From positions 1 to 6,183 of the forward strand of contig CAKRWZ010000092.1 in NCBI GenBank assembly GCA_934418295.1: 6,183 nt of DNA. The letters are read 5' to 3'. Under the pieces are notes generated by a model. That model worked only from the letters and a program-made list of their open reading frames with translations, did not search any database and was not told the origin of the DNA. The translations under genes were made by a program, and so were the position numbers. Below, in pieces: positions 6,087-6,183 of the stretch. The DNA comes from an uncultured Mediterraneibacter sp. (GTDB taxonomy: Bacteria > Bacillota > Clostridia > Lachnospirales > Lachnospiraceae). Within the stretch, counting starts at the first letter, position 1; each line of letters begins with the position of its first letter.

Positions 6087-6115
6087 TTGACGTTTCGAAA
6101 GAAGTGAGATAGAAT
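6087..6115 (+). promoter_or_regulatory. SigA-like promoter for the divergent plus-strand gene
   Basis: TTGACG (6087-6092, five of six matches) and TAGAAT (6110-6115, five of six) are separated by the ideal 17 bp. Transcription should start near 6122, giving a leader of about 40-45 nt to the ATG codons. The spacer contains the GTTTCGAAAG operator candidate. This promoter is closer to consensus than that of the opposite operon, so it may need a repressor rather than an activator. Confidence 0.75.
6092..6101 (+). promoter_or_regulatory. GTTTCGAAAG operator candidate, copy 2 (spacer of the divergent promoter)
   Basis: The same 10-mer as in the deglycase leader (5869-5878), in the same orientation relative to its own transcript. 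It overlaps the last base of the -35 box and lies in the spacer, where a bound protein would block RNA polymerase. The copies are about 223 bp apart, centre to centre, close enough for one repressor to bind both by DNA looping. Confidence 0.45.
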
Positions 6116-6148
6116 ACAGATAACAAAAGAAGAGACAACTTCTCAAAC

Positions 6149-6171
6149 AGGAGGTCGGACCAATGAAATGA
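6149..6171 (+). promoter_or_regulatory. Strong ribosome site followed by a two-codon ORF (ATG AAA TGA)
   Basis: A perfect AGGAGG (6149-6154) lies 8 nt before ATG at 6163, but that frame stops after two codons (TGA 6169-6171). A second ATG at 6168 overlaps this stop as ATGA, 13 nt from the ribosome site, which is longer than usual. Either the mini-ORF couples translation to the next start, or the second ATG is used alone, or the first frame carries a stop by mutation. Confidence 0.5.
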
Positions 6172-6183
6172 GTAACCGTTTCA
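6168..6183 (+). CDS. Start of a divergent gene, cut by the right edge; product unknown
   Basis: Only five codons are visible (MSNRF), so no family can be assigned. The call rests on a near-consensus promoter (6087-6115), a perfect AGGAGG and an ATG at the right place. Divergent position opposite an Amadori-type operon suggests a transporter component, another enzyme of the pathway or a local regulator, but this is a guess from context. The other frame (from 6163) stops after two codons and, if it were the true frame, would make this a broken gene. Confidence 0.4.

Larger units (their letters stand above)
5845..6162. other. Divergent control region without a gene
   Basis: These 318 bases separate the minus-strand deglycase operon from a plus-strand gene that starts at the right edge. 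No ORF worth calling is present. The region contains one SigA-like promoter per direction, a tandem 10-mer pair, an inverted repeat, a triple 30-bp-spaced repeat and a 10-mer shared by both promoters, all listed separately. Bases 6011-6086 are strongly A/T-rich, and 5991-6007 is a pure pyrimidine run. The arrangement suggests that both directions are regulated together. Confidence 0.7.

Overview
The window looks like chromosomal DNA of a low-to-moderate GC, Gram-positive anaerobe of the Clostridia (Lachnospiraceae-like). The reasons are strong AGGAGG-type ribosome sites, a YesM/YesN-type two-component pair, SigA-like promoters, and relatives of frl genes that are common in gut Firmicutes. The species cannot be named from this sequence.

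Layout. All five substantial genes are on the minus strand and read right to left. At the right is a compact operon: a two-SIS-domain sugar-phosphate deglycase (FrlB-like, 4846-5844), a PfkB-family kinase (FrlD-like, 3935-4819) and a short-chain dehydrogenase (3149-3922). The gaps between them are 26 and 12 nt. A 194-bp gap with a strong hairpin follows. Then come a YesM-type sensor kinase (1233-2954) and a YesN-type response regulator (1-1210), the latter cut by the left edge before its DNA-binding domain. At the right end (5845-6167) is a divergent control region with a promoter for each direction. A plus-strand gene begins in the last 16 bases.

How the genes may work together. FrlD-type kinases phosphorylate Amadori compounds (fructosamines such as fructoselysine) on the sugar 6-hydroxyl. 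FrlB-type deglycases then split the phosphorylated adduct into glucose 6-phosphate and a free amine or amino acid. The pair therefore points to catabolism of a glycated amino acid or related sugar-amine conjugate. The SDR is not part of the classical frl pathway. It may feed a reduced or modified conjugate into the pathway, or process a product. The membrane sensor kinase, with a large extracellular domain, probably senses the substrate or a related sugar and activates transcription through the AraC-type regulator.

The control region is the richest non-coding part. It holds a pair of near-identical 10-mers 21 bp apart, just upstream of the operon's -35 box. It also has three copies of a T-rich 9-mer at exact 30-bp spacing that end beside the divergent -35 box. 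A perfect 10-mer, GTTTCGAAAG, sits at both promoters in the same orientation relative to each transcript. The right-hand gene start is odd: the well-spaced ATG gives only a two-codon ORF, which overlaps a second ATG.
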